Of a stretch of 64,000 nt of DNA, positions 29,668-40,834 are shown piece by piece. The stretch is from Naganishia liquefaciens. Its lineage: Eukaryota > Basidiomycota > Tremellomycetes > Filobasidiales > Filobasidiaceae. The position numbers were made by a program, and so were the translations under genes. The number at the start of each line of letters is the position of its first letter. Positions within the stretch are counted from its first letter, which is position 1. The DNA lies in NCBI GenBank assembly GCA_013423385.1, contig BLZA01000021.1:186001-250000 (forward strand), read 5' to 3'. The notes under the pieces were generated by a model that saw only the letters and a program-made list of their open reading frames with translations, did not search any database and was not told the origin of the DNA.

Positions 29668-30297
29668 ATGTCATTCGCCATTCGCCCTTGCAACGCCGTG
29701 GAAACTCGCTCGATGATCGCAGCTTTTGGGACTAGGGTCGCATCAGTCGGAAAGAAAGGCATGAAAGACATTGGAATTCGGAACACTGCATCTTCCCCCT
29801 GTGGAATAGAAACTGCTCTCGTGCACGCCAAACATGCGTCGAGGGAAAGTCGTCGAAATTGTTGAAACACTTTTATAATAATTCAAGTATTATGCATACG
29901 TTCTATAATGCTCCCTGCGCGGGTCTCAGGGTTCATACGGACAGATGCGTGTGAACATGCCTCAGCCATAATGCTTCACTGGTAGTACTGGCAGCCGCCG
30001 GTCATTCTGTGGGTTGGCATACTGCTTGAATGACTCCAGAACACTATTCGATGTTGAGAGGAAATTACCTGACCTCGAATATTTAATAGAGTAATCCTCT
30101 AAACGTCATTCGCCCGCTTGTTCCGAAATTCGTGTGGCCGATTGATCTCGTGACATAACCCGCGTTTCACACGTCTCAGACTGAGACCACTGCGTTCAAA
30201 CTCATCTCCTGACCTCCCTTTGACAGCTATAAACCGATACGAGAAAAAAAAAAACCGTTGTTGTCAGCGCTCAGAGTACAGAAGGGATCGCCGTTCC
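29668..30297. other. Intergenic between MARVEL and MESH1-like genes
   Basis: No gene is recognised. A TATA-like element (CTATAAA, around 30227-30233) lies about 70 bp upstream of the first ATG of the next gene and fits its promoter. Confidence 0.4.
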
Positions 30298-31541
30298 ATG
30301 ATACGGCATCTCTTCGCTCTTCTGCTCGCAATACTTCTCACTGCATATTGGCCTTTGCCCTTTCCTGCGACCGATCCGGGACCCTTATCAGCGCCAGCGC
30401 CTTCAATCTCAACCTTGACCTCGACCTCGACCTCGACCTCGACCTCGACCCCTCCTTCTCCGCCTACTATCATGACTGGCCTCACAACTTTCCCTGGAAC
30501 AGCCCCGAGGGAAACTTCAGCTACGCCTTCTGATCACTCAGCGACAACGAGCGATGCGAGCGGCGCTAGGAGGAACATGTCGGATGCGGCTCTATTGCTC
30601 AAGACGGCTACATTTGCTGCAGAAAAGCATCGCAATCAGAGGCGGAAAAACACTGAAGCTTCGCCATAGTAAGCCCCTGGCTTCATGATCTAGGGCTTAA
30701 GCTGATGTTCGGAAAATGCGAAATCAGCATCAACCATCCCCTTGTCAGTCGGTTTCGTCATTGCTAGATCCGAGATTGCTCAATTCGCTTGGTTTCACTC
30801 CATAGGCCGTCGCCAACATTCTTAGCAACTATGGGGTTGACCACCTCCCCACATTGATGGCAGCTATCTTACATGACACGGTAGAAGACACCGACACCAC
30901 TCTGCAGGAAATTGCGACCCTCTTTGGCGATGATGTCGCTAGTATCGTAGAAGTGGGTCGCGCATGGAATCGCTCACCGCTTCATACTGATATTCACTCA
31001 TGACAGGAGTGCACAGACCCACCAAATACGCCTGTTCAGATTCGGAAGCAGCTTCAAGTGGACACCGCGCCAACCAAAAGCCGCGAGGCGCAGCGTGTAA
31101 AGCTCGGGGACAAGCTGCACAACCTGTACTCGATCCGAGAAGACGTGAGTCATTCCTGGGCAAGGGTAACACTGGACCTGACTTAACGGTCTTCATGCGA
31201 TTACAGGCCCCTGTGGGATGGACACCGAGACGTTGTCAGGAATATTTCAGTGAGTGCGGTTAAAGCGATCTTGGTTAGGCTGTGCATTGAGCCCTACTTG
31301 CTTTTTAGTCTGGGCAAGAAAAGTAACATCTTCGTGCTACCAAGCACTCCCTCTCATCGAGATCGCTTTCAATGACCTTTACGAGAATAAGCACTTTGTG
31401 CTGAACGGAAAGATCTATAAATGCCACCCGGATCTCGGAGAGGATATCGTCAGCGAAGAAGAAATGGTGGAATTGAAGCGATTTATGGGCATCCAGAAAA
31501 AGAGGAAACGGGACGGTACTGCCTCGCCAATATATTACTGA
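30298..31541 (+). CDS. MESH1-like (p)ppGpp / NADPH phosphatase, HD family
   Basis: MESH1 is the eukaryotic relative of the SpoT hydrolase domain. It cleaves ppGpp in vitro and, in animals, NADPH. Exons 30298-30668, 30728-30743 (only 16 nt), 30806-30952, 31007-31144, 31207-31249 and 31309-31541 give 315 residues. Motifs in order: KTATFAAEKHRNQRRKNTEA, the metal-ligand His in YINHPL, the HD pair in AAILHDTVEDTDTT, IVEECTD, and VKLGDKLHNLYSIRED. The family usually begins near MSDAALLLKT, here at an internal ATG (30577) that would give 222 residues. The longer frame used here adds a hydrophobic leader (IRHLFALLLAILLTAYW) and a (TS)n run from a hexanucleotide repeat. Which start is used decides location; the catalytic domain itself looks complete. 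Confidence 0.88.
30415..30450 (+). repeat. Hexanucleotide tandem repeat (TCGACC)n inside coding sequence
   Basis: About six copies of a TCGACC unit, the first one diverged, lie in the first exon of the MESH1-like gene and encode a Thr-Ser run. The unit is six bases, so length changes keep the frame, and copy number is likely variable between strains. Confidence 0.8.
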
Positions 31542-31659
31542 TGGATACCGCCTGCAATCTCCAGCCCCCTGTATCCAATAGCTTATGTCACCATTGTATC
31601 TGGTATGCTATGTCACTGTACTCGATTGTTCGCGTACAACCGATATTTTCAAATCAAAT

Positions 31660-33475
31660 CTAGTAGAAAGATATTGTATGCAGCAGCGAATGAGGATGCA
31701 AGTCTTGCTGCCGCAGCAGAATGTCTTCTATCTCGGTGTCAAGGTCTTCGGCAGCTTCGATCTGTGTCAGAATGTTGAGCCATTGCACGTCAGCGAAGAA
31801 TCGATGCAGACATACAGCTTTCGCCAGGTCAAGGATAGCCTTCCCTGCGAGGAATGCCTCTTCGTGGTTATCTTTGATCTCGACATTGATAACATGTACG
31901 AGCTTGTTGAATTGGCCACCGCGATTCAACAAGTCTTTTCGACAAATTTGGCAAGTGGTTCTTAGCGACAAGCTTCCCCAGCACACAGCTTCTACCGCGC
32001 TTACCCTCACAGACCGCATCGAAACAACGCTCTTCACATGTAATGACTACGTCTGCCGAAATATCTCTGGTGGCCTGCCATTTTTCGGGAGCAGTTTTAA
32101 CTTTTCTATTTCGATCCAGCATGTTGAGGATTCCGTTTGCGGTGTATCTGCAAGAGAAGAAGTCGGAATTTGCCCCGTCCAGCACTTAGAGAACAAGATG
32201 CTCACAGTTGTTCATCTTTCTCCTTGAGATCATTGTACATGACATCGTATGGCGTGCCGAAAGTGTAGATGTTCGGCTCGCGCATGGACGCTCCTGGTAA
32301 ACGGACCATGGATCCAGTACCGGAAGATGTCACTCGGAAATGCGCTCGCCTGTCAAGATGAGTTGATTTTGGCGTGTCAGTGACATATGAGTCGCGTCGA
32401 ATAGCAAATGACATACTGTAGGACATTGTGTGCCTCCATCGAACGGTTCTGCAATTGGGTTGCATTAGTTCTCTTCCTTCTTCGCCTTCCCGCCACTCAC
32501 GTTATTACTGGCACAGACCACACAAAACATGGGACGTAGTTTCCCAGAGTCAGTGCTAGGCGCCGTCTCCGATTCTTGCTTGATCGGCGCTACAACGTTG
32601 GTGGTTTGGCTTGGTTTGGGCGGACCAGGGAGAAGAGGGAGATTCGTTGGGGGCGGAACAGGCGGTGTGGTGGATCTCGGGAATGTAGCGAACCTTGGAT
32701 CCGCGGACACAGGTGTGTTGCCTTGTAGACGAGGATCCGAGGGAACAGGAGTATTGCTCGGTAAGCGTGTGTCCGTTGATTGTACTCTAGGGTCTACACT
32801 GGCAAATCTTGGATCTAAAGCCTGGACGGATGACGAAACTGGTGTTGGCGCATTGAACGTAGGTTGTGCGACTTGCGGGTTTGAGACAGGCGTATGGGAG
32901 GAAAACCTTGGATCTTGTGATTGTGAGCTTGTCGGCAGGGGTATTACCGGTCGAGAGGGAAACCGAGGATCGGACGGAATGCCGTATGGAGGAGTTGACA
33001 TTCCAGCATTGTTGGCTATCGAAGGGAAGGCGCTGTTGTTTGGCGATGCTCCGGCGGATAATTGCAGTCTTGGGTCTGACGATGCGCCGCCTGCTGCTTG
33101 ATTTTGCATGTAAGAAGGTGGTGTGGGAAAGCTAGAGGGCGTCGAGGGTGTTCCCACAAAGGACGGCGGAAGTTGTGGTCGTCCGGCCGGCGAAGCCCCC
33201 GGGAAGCCCATACCGGAAGGAGGGAACGGTGGTCTCGGAGTCGCTAAGCCGTTGTGGCCTTGAAAGGGCGGAGGATTGCCACCGACAGCGTTGAATCTTC
33301 GGTCCGTAGGTGGTCCGTTGGGACGTGGTGGTCTAGGACCGCTGGACTGACCGCCGAACATGGCCTCCTGGGGAGGCATGGGCCGTCTCTGCCATCCCTT
33401 CCCTGGCTGTTGCTGCTGCGCCGATTGCTGCTGTTGATACTGCTGGCCACCATAGTACGGCTGATTGTTCGACAT
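31660..33475 (-). CDS. SSU72: SSU72 RNA polymerase II CTD phosphatase with long N-terminal extension
   Basis: SSU72 removes phosphate from Ser5 (and Ser7) of the polymerase II C-terminal domain within the cleavage and polyadenylation factor. Exons on the minus strand are 32501-33475, 32417-32448, 32206-32349, 32005-32147, 31816-31934 and 31660-31761, giving 504 residues. The catalytic loop CX5R is C321 to R327 (CASNN joined to NRSMEAHN), and the first intron falls inside it. Family blocks follow: [59 protein letters not shown], and the end LLHTISFY. The phosphatase normally starts close to its catalytic Cys, here at M316. The first 315 residues are a Pro/Gln/Ser-rich extension with seven DPR motifs. 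An alternative is initiation at the internal ATG (32530). Confidence 0.93.
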
Positions 33476-33717
33476 CCTCGCCAGAAACGAGATCGTGCCG
33501 TACGGAATCCGGAATGTCCTGATGAGTGTCTTGTCAAGCGATCATAGGGGAAGCAACATGCAGCCCCCTCTCGAAGGAAACAGCGATCGACGGATCCGCA
33601 CGATTTCGACTTTGTAAACAGCCGTTGCTTGGAGTCGATCCGCCCGGTTTCTTGACTTTGCATCTTCTACCGTTGACAAGTAGAAGACAAGTAGAAATGT
33701 TGCCACGAATTCATACC
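33476..33717. promoter_or_regulatory. Shared divergent promoter, SSU72 / COX19
   Basis: Only 242 bp separate the two divergent start codons, so this interval must hold both promoters and leaders. No clear TATA box or named factor site is seen. Confidence 0.6.
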
Positions 33718-34148
33718 ATGTCGTTCGGAAGACCACCTAGCATCGGCGACAATTTCAAGGTGAACCCGCCACAACGCGGGTCGTTCCCGCTGGATCACGA
33801 AGGCACGCGTATTTCCCGATAATGGGCGGATGTGGCGAGACGTTCACTGATGCCGTTCCTTCCTCTGCATGATAGGTGACTGCAAGGCCTTCATGTTGGA
33901 GTACCTGGGCTGCCTCAAGACAAACGGAAATGACAACGGCAAATGTCGGCTCCTATCCAAGCGCTATCTCGAATGCAGAATGGACAAGTGAGTATCGTTT
34001 CTACCCTCAAGCGCGATACGTAAGGAAATGACGCTTTCCTCGTCTTCGTCATCTCAGTCAATTGATGGAACGGGACGACTTCAGCAATCTAGGTTTGGGT
34101 GATGTGGTAGATCCGAAGAAGGATCCCGGTGTGCAACGTCCAGCGTAG
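33718..34148 (+). CDS. COX19: COX19 cytochrome c oxidase assembly factor
   Basis: Cox19 is a small twin-CX9C protein of the mitochondrial intermembrane space that helps copper delivery to Cox1/Cox11. Exons 33718-33802 (or -33808), 33876-33987 and 34058-34148 give 95 (or 97) residues. MSFGRPPSIGDNFKVNPPQRG and FPLDHEG are the family N-terminus. The two CX9C pairs are CKAFMLEYLGC and CRLLSKRYLEC. The first donor is ambiguous: a GC donor at 33803 gives the conserved HEG-DCK join, while a GT donor at 33809 inserts two residues (TR). An in-frame ATG seven codons upstream exists, but conservation favours this start. Confidence 0.92.
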
Positions 34149-35166
34149 AAATCCAAGACGTCTTTCGCCCCCAAGCGGTCCTCACGCGATATCACGAATT
34201 CGGCTCAACATCTTTTGTACTATGGACAATGAGACGGAATACTCCCGTGCCTCGTTCGTTCAAGGCCGGCAATGTACCTTTTCTTTCGCACTCCTTGCTG
34301 TTCTCTGTCCATGACGCATGTCCGAGAAACCAGGATGAAACATAGGACAGCACGATCTTTGTCCAAGGGTGAGACGGAAATCCGATATCTCATGTGCAGT
34401 ATACCGTAGATTTGATTACATACAAGTTCAACCATGAGACAGCAGACAAAGAGGCTCCGTACACTGACGAAACCGAGAGCGAGAAGCAGATTCGAGATAT
34501 AAAGAGAGAAAAAACAAGCGATTTACATGCGGGTCGTGATTGCGATGGAGGGAGTATTAGAGATATTTGAGAGGTGGGATTACCGGTTGACTGGATGGAC
34601 AATGCGTTTGCGCTCCGGCCCATTGATATCGGCGCAAGGCATCGCTTGTCATATGCGGCGCCCAAAAGAGGTATCGAGATGAGGTGTTGGAGTAAGGAGG
34701 GTGACCCGCTGCGCCGCCTTCGGTGACTTGCTTTCATGTTTTCGTGACATGAAATGGCTGGCGGCAGGAACGACGGCAAAAGACACCATCTTGAGAGTCG
34801 TTGAGATGACAACGAACGTTATCGGTGAGTGACGAAGACCTAGAGACGAGTCCTAGAATTCGTGCTGATCCCGGTGTAGGTGTGTTGGTGTGTGCGGATG
34901 TGTCTTTTGTTTGTTTCCGTCTTGCGTTCCATTGCTGCCTCCATTCCGACGAGAAAGCATGTTGGCCTCCTTCCAGGTGCCGCGTGTAGCCTTCTTCATT
35001 ACTTCTTTCTTCTTGCTCGTTCTTTCCGTAAATCCCTATATTTGCGCCGTCAATCATCCCGTTCCCATCTGCTAACTACCGTGCAACCAATGTTGATGCA
35101 AGAATTACCTGGTGACACATGTATTAGCGATTTGCAGAGCTGAAATGGAAGGGCCATTCGCAAGAC
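34149..35166. other. Intergenic between convergent COX19 and casein kinase genes
   Basis: This holds the 3' flanks of two convergent genes. Frames here are short and without resemblance to known families; no repeat or RNA gene is recognised. Confidence 0.45.
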
Positions 35167-36350
35167 TTACCATTGCCCTTGCTGGGGCTCGCGAGCTTGC
35201 CTAGTGGCGGATCGAAGTTGCCGACCGGTTTCAGGCGCACCACCCATCATTTGTTGTTGTTGCTGTTGCTCGTCACCGACCACCCGTCGCTTGGGCGCAT
35301 CATCCACAGGCAAAGGTGCGGCGGCCGGCTTTTGCGTGTTCTGCACGGACCAGTCGAAGACGTAATCGTACTGGAAGCCCTCTCGGACAAACAAGTCCCG
35401 GAACAACTTCCTCAGGTACGAGTAATCAGGCTTGTCGTCAAATCGCAAGGATCTGGTGTAGTTGAGGTATAGGGCAAACTCGTTGGGGTGTCCACGACAG
35501 AGGATTTCGGTCGCGGTGGTCATCTTCTTCTCCATGATACGGTCGTATTTTTGCTTCTTGGTGGCAGCCTTCAATCCCTGCCAAGGAAGGGAGCCTCGCA
35601 AAAAGTACATGAGGACGTAACCCAGCGATTCGAGGTCATCTCGTCGAGACTGTTCGACACCAAGATGGGTGTTGATGGAGGTATATCGCGCAGTACCGGT
35701 CAAATTCTTGTTCTCTCGATAAGGAATGTGCAAGTGCGTTTTCGGGTCTCGGTACTTTTTCGCCAGACCGAAATCGATCACGTTGACCTGGTTGCCTCGC
35801 TTGCCGATTCCCATCAAGAAGTTGTCCGGCTTGATATCTCGATGAATGAAGTTTCGAGAGTGAATATATTCGACTCGCGAGATCTGATGAAAAGCGTCAT
35901 TATGAGCTGTAATTTTATTCAAGACTTCGGCGTGCTTACCAGTTGATCGGCGAGGAGCAATACCGTCTTCAGACTGAATCGTCGGTTGCAGAAGTTGAAC
36001 AAATCCTCCAGTGACGGGCCCAGCAGATCCAGTACCATAGCATTGTAGTCACATTCCGTTCCATACCACCTCACAAAGGGCACACCGACACCGCCCGCCA
36101 AGCTCTTGTAGACTTTTGATTCGTATTCCAATTGCGGATGTTTGGCTTTGACGGACTCGAGCTTGATGGCTACTTCTTCACCTGATACGATGTTGACGCC
36201 GAGGTAGATATCACCTAATGGCGAAATTCAAGTTGAAAGCGGTCAGAATCGTGTATGATCGGCGACACCAGCCCGAGGCATACCGAATGAACCGCTACCA
36301 ATCTTCTTGCCAATCCTGTACTTGTGGCCTACTCGCAAATCCATCGCCAT
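35167..36350 (-). CDS. HRR25: Casein kinase 1 (Hrr25 / CK1-delta type)
   Basis: This is a Ser/Thr kinase with roles in DNA damage, vesicle traffic, ribosome maturation and meiosis. Exons on the minus strand are 36284-36350, 35940-36214 and 35167-35883, giving 352 residues. Motifs: [17 protein letters not shown] (glycine loop), VAIKLE (catalytic Lys), [12 protein letters not shown] (catalytic loop), [10 protein letters not shown], and the CK1-specific [14 protein letters not shown] in place of APE. The tail is short, with a Gln run (QQQQQQ) and ends in QGQW. It lacks the C-terminal cysteines of the membrane-anchored Yck kinases, so it belongs to the Hrr25 group. The stop codon overlaps a perfect GTAAGT donor, so an alternative 3' exon is possible. 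Two ATGs are spaced two codons apart at the start; the first is used. Confidence 0.95.
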
Positions 36351-38115
36351 CTTGGATATCTGTGCTTGGTTTTCTGTGACGGTAGAGAGAGGAGAGAGGG
36401 TGTGGTCAGCAATGTCTAGCTTCAGCGGCTAATCATCAAAGGACATCAAAGACAAGAACGACTGCAAGGGCGGTCGGTGGGCCGGTACCTGCTGCGGCAA
36501 GTCATTGATTTCTGCCGAAATCACACAAAGGTGATGCGCGTTTGGCTTGAAACGTCGGTCCGCGATAGCGTTGCCAACTCGCTAACCGCCCTATCGCTGC
36601 GCTTCGAATATCCCCTGAACCCAACCGTGAAGTTTGGCGAAGTTAACGGCACCGTTGATCGAATGATCGACGGGGACGATGCGCTCTCCGAGGCCATGAC
36701 GCGTCTGGTTCTGCTCTGACATCGATCGTGATTCCGTTACCAAGGTCCGATCGTGACCGCAAAGCCATCCTTCGTACATAGACATCCTTGCTCCGAGGGA
36801 ATGAGCAGCGAAAGACTCACAGAAGAGGTGTAGAGAGCACAAACGAGGGCTCCTAAGATGTTTGATGTTTCAAACTTCGAACGCGTAATGACAATGTCTT
36901 GGTTGAAAACGCTGAGGCGGCACTTGCTGGCAACGGCTGGCGACTCTACGACGGGGAGTACGAGTGGTAGACGATGACAGCGAGCAGGACGATCCGGTGC
37001 GAGGCCTCAACAAGCGATGATTGCGCAGAAGTAACGGCGGACGTCTGATGATGAACAAGCAAACAGGTATGATGCGATGCGGGTCCTCTACGTCCTCGAC
37101 GCCAGAGGTGCGCCCGAATGAATTCCGCGTGTGGCAGGGTAAAATTCTCGGCTGAGGGACAAAGGGGCTGACACTTCCGTCTCGGCGTTCTGTCTACGTG
37201 GACCTGCGTTTCCGATGCTCGGGTTGATCGTGATCATCTGTTCTGAGCTCGAAAGCGATCAGGGCAACCTTCTAGTTACTCTCAAGCAGGGAGGTCCATA
37301 GTCACTTGTCACAACCTAAGAGTTAAGAAACACCTTTGGGATGCAATTGTTACTCTTACAAATTGCATGTCGGAGCAGGATGTGCGGCCGTCACAGCCCA
37401 GAATTATCTTACAATGCCAGCAGACCCGCGTTTCGGGTATTTGGGACCATTTACAACGCTATAATAATAAATTATCATGTCGCATGGTCATGTAGTATGG
37501 CTAGTCGAGGGAAAGCAGCTCTTTGCATTGATAATCTGTAGATCTTCGACTAGGCGGCCTGCTGTCAGATAGGTATATGGACAGGTGGACTCGACAGCTA
37601 CCTGGGGCTTCTTAACAACCTCAGGCACCTGAAGCTGCCCTCGAACTCCGCCATCATCCACAGCTCCCAGAGGGTTCTCACGAAGGGCGTCTCGGTTCGA
37701 TCGCTCGATCGCTTGTTTCTAATAGTGAGCCTCTCTCTGAGCTCTCTTCTAGTCGTTTTGGCCTTCGCGCCAAACAGCTCGAATCGCAAGAAAGCGCCTT
37801 TTTTTTCGAGCGATCCAGAGTCTGCTAAAAAGTTGGAAGCGCAACCGCGTGCCGGCAGCATATCACAGATTTCATTTCGTTGCATTCACTTCACCATTAT
37901 GCGTTCGCTCGTTCACCATTGCACCTTGGATGAACCGTTCGTCACATACTTTGTTGACGCGTTTCATCACATTTGCATCACCCAAATACACTCAAGCACC
38001 TAGCGTTTCCGTCGGGACCGCAGCATTAGTCTCGGTACGAACTCCTTTCGCTTTCCCGTGCCAACGCACTTTTTCGACCAGCTTCTCACCGTTCGCCAAA
38101 AAGACCAAGACCAAG
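36351..38115. other. Divergent intergenic region, CK1 / OLA1
   Basis: About 1.8 kb holding the promoters and 5' leaders of casein kinase and OLA1. The AG just before the kinase ATG could be the end of a 5' UTR intron. Open frames are short and not convincing. AT-rich patches occur at 37450-37480. No RNA gene or repeat is recognised. Confidence 0.4.
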
Positions 38116-39744
38116 ATGCGTATGTAGGCATCGAATTTCTTTTCTCCAGGTAGAAAGACGAATGCTTATACCTCACCCCCTTTGCAGCACCGAAATCCAA
38201 GAAGGGCGAGCCCGAAAAGAAGATCCTGCTGGGTCGACCTGGTAACAACTTGAAGGTATGTTGCCTTCATTCTTCGTCTTCCCTCGCATGAGCTGATTAT
38301 CTGTCCAGATCGGTATCGTCGGTGTGCCTAACGTCGGAAAGTCAAGTTTCTTCAACTTGCTGTCCAAGACCCAGCTCTCCAACGCTGCCAACTTCCCTTA
38401 CGCGACCATGTGAGTTGCCTGGAGAAAGTGGTTCTGAGACCTGTCTGACCTTGACACTAGCGACCCCGAAGAGGCCCGAATCCTCGTACCTGATCCCCGT
38501 CATGACTGGCTCGTCGATCTGTACAAGCCCAAGTCCGCCATCGCTGCCTATTTGACCTGTATTGATATCGCCGGTCTTACCGCTGGTGCATCCACCGGTG
38601 CCGGTCTCGGAAACGCCTTCTTGTCGCACGTCCGTGCAGTCGACGGTATTTTCCAGATGGTTCGAGCATTCGACGACGCCGATGTCATCCACGTTGAAGG
38701 AGATGTCGACCCCACGCGTGACATGGCCATCATCCAGAATGAACTCCGTCTGAAGGATATCGAGTGGGTGCAAAAGTACCACGAGCAGATGAAGAAGACG
38801 GTGCGCAGCGCCGGATCCGTCAGCTTGGCCGACAAGGCCAAGAAGGAGGAATTGGCCACTGTCGAGAAGATTCTCCATGTCCTGACGGAAGAGAAGCGGG
38901 ATGTACGAAAAGTCAACTGGTCAAACAAGGAGGTGAGCACAGCGCTTCTGCTTTGAACCGCCCAAAGTCGGTCTCCACCTTGCCCGGTGCACGAATATAT
39001 GATGAGAAAGAGCGCCAAAGCTCGATTTAACCCAGCTCGTTGACGTAGTGGAGTAACGCCCACACCTTTTTTCCAGAATGAGATAAAGGATACCCTCTGA
39101 CTTTTGATGCAATCGGGCAAGAGTTGTGGCTGACCGGGCGCGTTCCTGGCTGTTCTGTTTGGCTGGTCGGTAGCTGACTCTTTGCCTCGTATTTGCTTCA
39201 GGTTCAAGTCGTCAACGATTTGCAGCTCTTGACCGCCAAGCCTGTCACCTACCTTGTCAACTTGTCCGAGCGAGATTACATCCGCAAGAAGAACAAGTGG
39301 CTACCAAAGATCAAGCAGTGGATCGACGAGAACAACCCCGGAGACCTGTTGATTCCCTTCAGTGTCACCTTTGAGCAGCGTCTGGCAGACTTGGGTGACG
39401 AGGCAGCTATCAAGGAGGAAGAGAAGAATGTCGGTGCTACTTCCGCCCTCGGCAAGATCACGACCGCTGGTTACGCAAGCTTGAACTTGATCCGATACTT
39501 CACCTGTGGTCCCGACGAGGTTCGTGCATGGACACTCCGTGAAGGCACAGATGCACCAAACGCCGGTGGCATCATTCACTCGGATTTCAAGAACAAGTTT
39601 GTGTGCGCGGAAGTCATGTCGTTTGAGGATCTCAAGGAGCACGGCTCGGAAGCCGCTGTCAAAGCCGCTGGTAAATACAGGCAGCAGGGCAAGACGTATA
39701 TCGTGAACGATGCGGATATCATGTACTTCAAGTTTGGTCAATAG
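38116..39744 (+). CDS. OLA1: OLA1, Obg-like ATPase 1 (YchF family)
   Basis: OLA1/YchF is a ribosome- and proteasome-associated P-loop ATPase linked to translation and oxidative-stress control. Exons 38116-38119, 38188-38255, 38309-38409, 38461-38932 and 39202-39744 give 395 residues, the usual length. The first coding exon holds only ATG plus one base. The G1 loop is GVPNVGKSS (residues 29-37), then [30 protein letters not shown] (G3), and NLSERDY in place of the NKxD motif, which explains ATP rather than GTP preference. The coiled-coil region and the C-terminal TGS domain ([36 protein letters not shown]) are complete. The last intron is 269 nt, five times the local norm. Confidence 0.97.
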
Positions 39745-40834
39745 AGTGCCATTGCTGTAGCATAGTATGCATCAAAAGTGAAATTGTAGCTGATGGACGA
39801 TATGTCGCGCGACTGCCATGATCAGGCGCATTCGAGCAGCGATTTGGCTACGGTTGCTTCGAGCAATCTAGTTGGTGAATTGACCAGACGACGAGATGTC
39901 CTCGCCAACAAGATGGCTCGACGCTTTGCGCTTGAAATTTATGGGGGTAAGCACTAACTGTGCAAGTCTGCAAAACTATCGTACTACGAGCTACCGGTTC
40001 GCTAAATTGATGACGAGGGGAGGATCTGTCACCACGACGGCAGCTCCCCCGCGCGACAAAGGAGCTGATCAAGGTGGATCAGCTGCGTGGCCGTGATAGC
40101 CCATGAGTTGATGAGCTAGCTCTTTACGCGAGCTCTGGGCGAGCTGATCCCTAGACATAAAGTCTCCTGACTCGCACTACTCACTTGAATCAACTAACAC
40201 CAACAAGGGTAGGCAAGGTCTTCTACAAGACACCCCAGATGTTCGATTCCCTGCCATCGGCCATTTGTCGGCTCACGGCAGCTCTGATTGTTCATTCGCT
40301 GATTGCTATCGCCCAAAGGCTTCCTGGCCTGGAATACAACGTGGCGCACCGGTCGATCGGGGCGCACCAGGCGATACAATTGAGTGGTCGAGGTCGTTTC
40401 CATCCGCCAAAGAACGAAAATCAGAAAGGGTTCGCGCTCGCTTGCACAGGCGGAGACTCGACCGGCCACGGGCGAACCAGCGGGCGCTCGTCATCCTCTG
40501 CGCCCGCTCCCCGCATCGCATCGCATCGCATGCATGCCTTTCCTTTCTTGCTCGGGCGAGGGCGCCGATCCATACAAGATAGTATTACTATTCCGCTTGG
40601 CTGTAGTCGTCGTGTTTCAGCACAATACAGGTGCCATCATCGTAGCGCCCTAGGCGATTGTCCCGTGCGATTTTCTTCCGTCCGCGCACCCGTTGTTCCT
40701 CTTCTGATCACCGTCGGCAAGGGGAACATTCGGCTCTTTGCGTCTTGCCCCACTCGTTCAGCACCTCGTGGGTGAATGGTCTGCTAGACAACACCTTGAT
40801 CTACTTCAGCCTTTGATCAGAACGTTTGATCATC
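39745..40834. other. Intergenic between OLA1 and INO80
   Basis: This holds the OLA1 3' flank and the promoter and leader of INO80. The open frames around 40185-40775 overlap in several phases and show no family resemblance; I count them as chance. Confidence 0.45.

Noticed and set aside
32529-33101. A 190-codon plus-strand open frame opposite SSU72
   Set aside because: Antisense shadow of the Pro/Ser-rich exon; no start context and no domain.
40185-40775. Overlapping open frames between OLA1 and INO80
   Set aside because: Several phases are open at once in a GC-rich leader, which indicates chance rather than coding.
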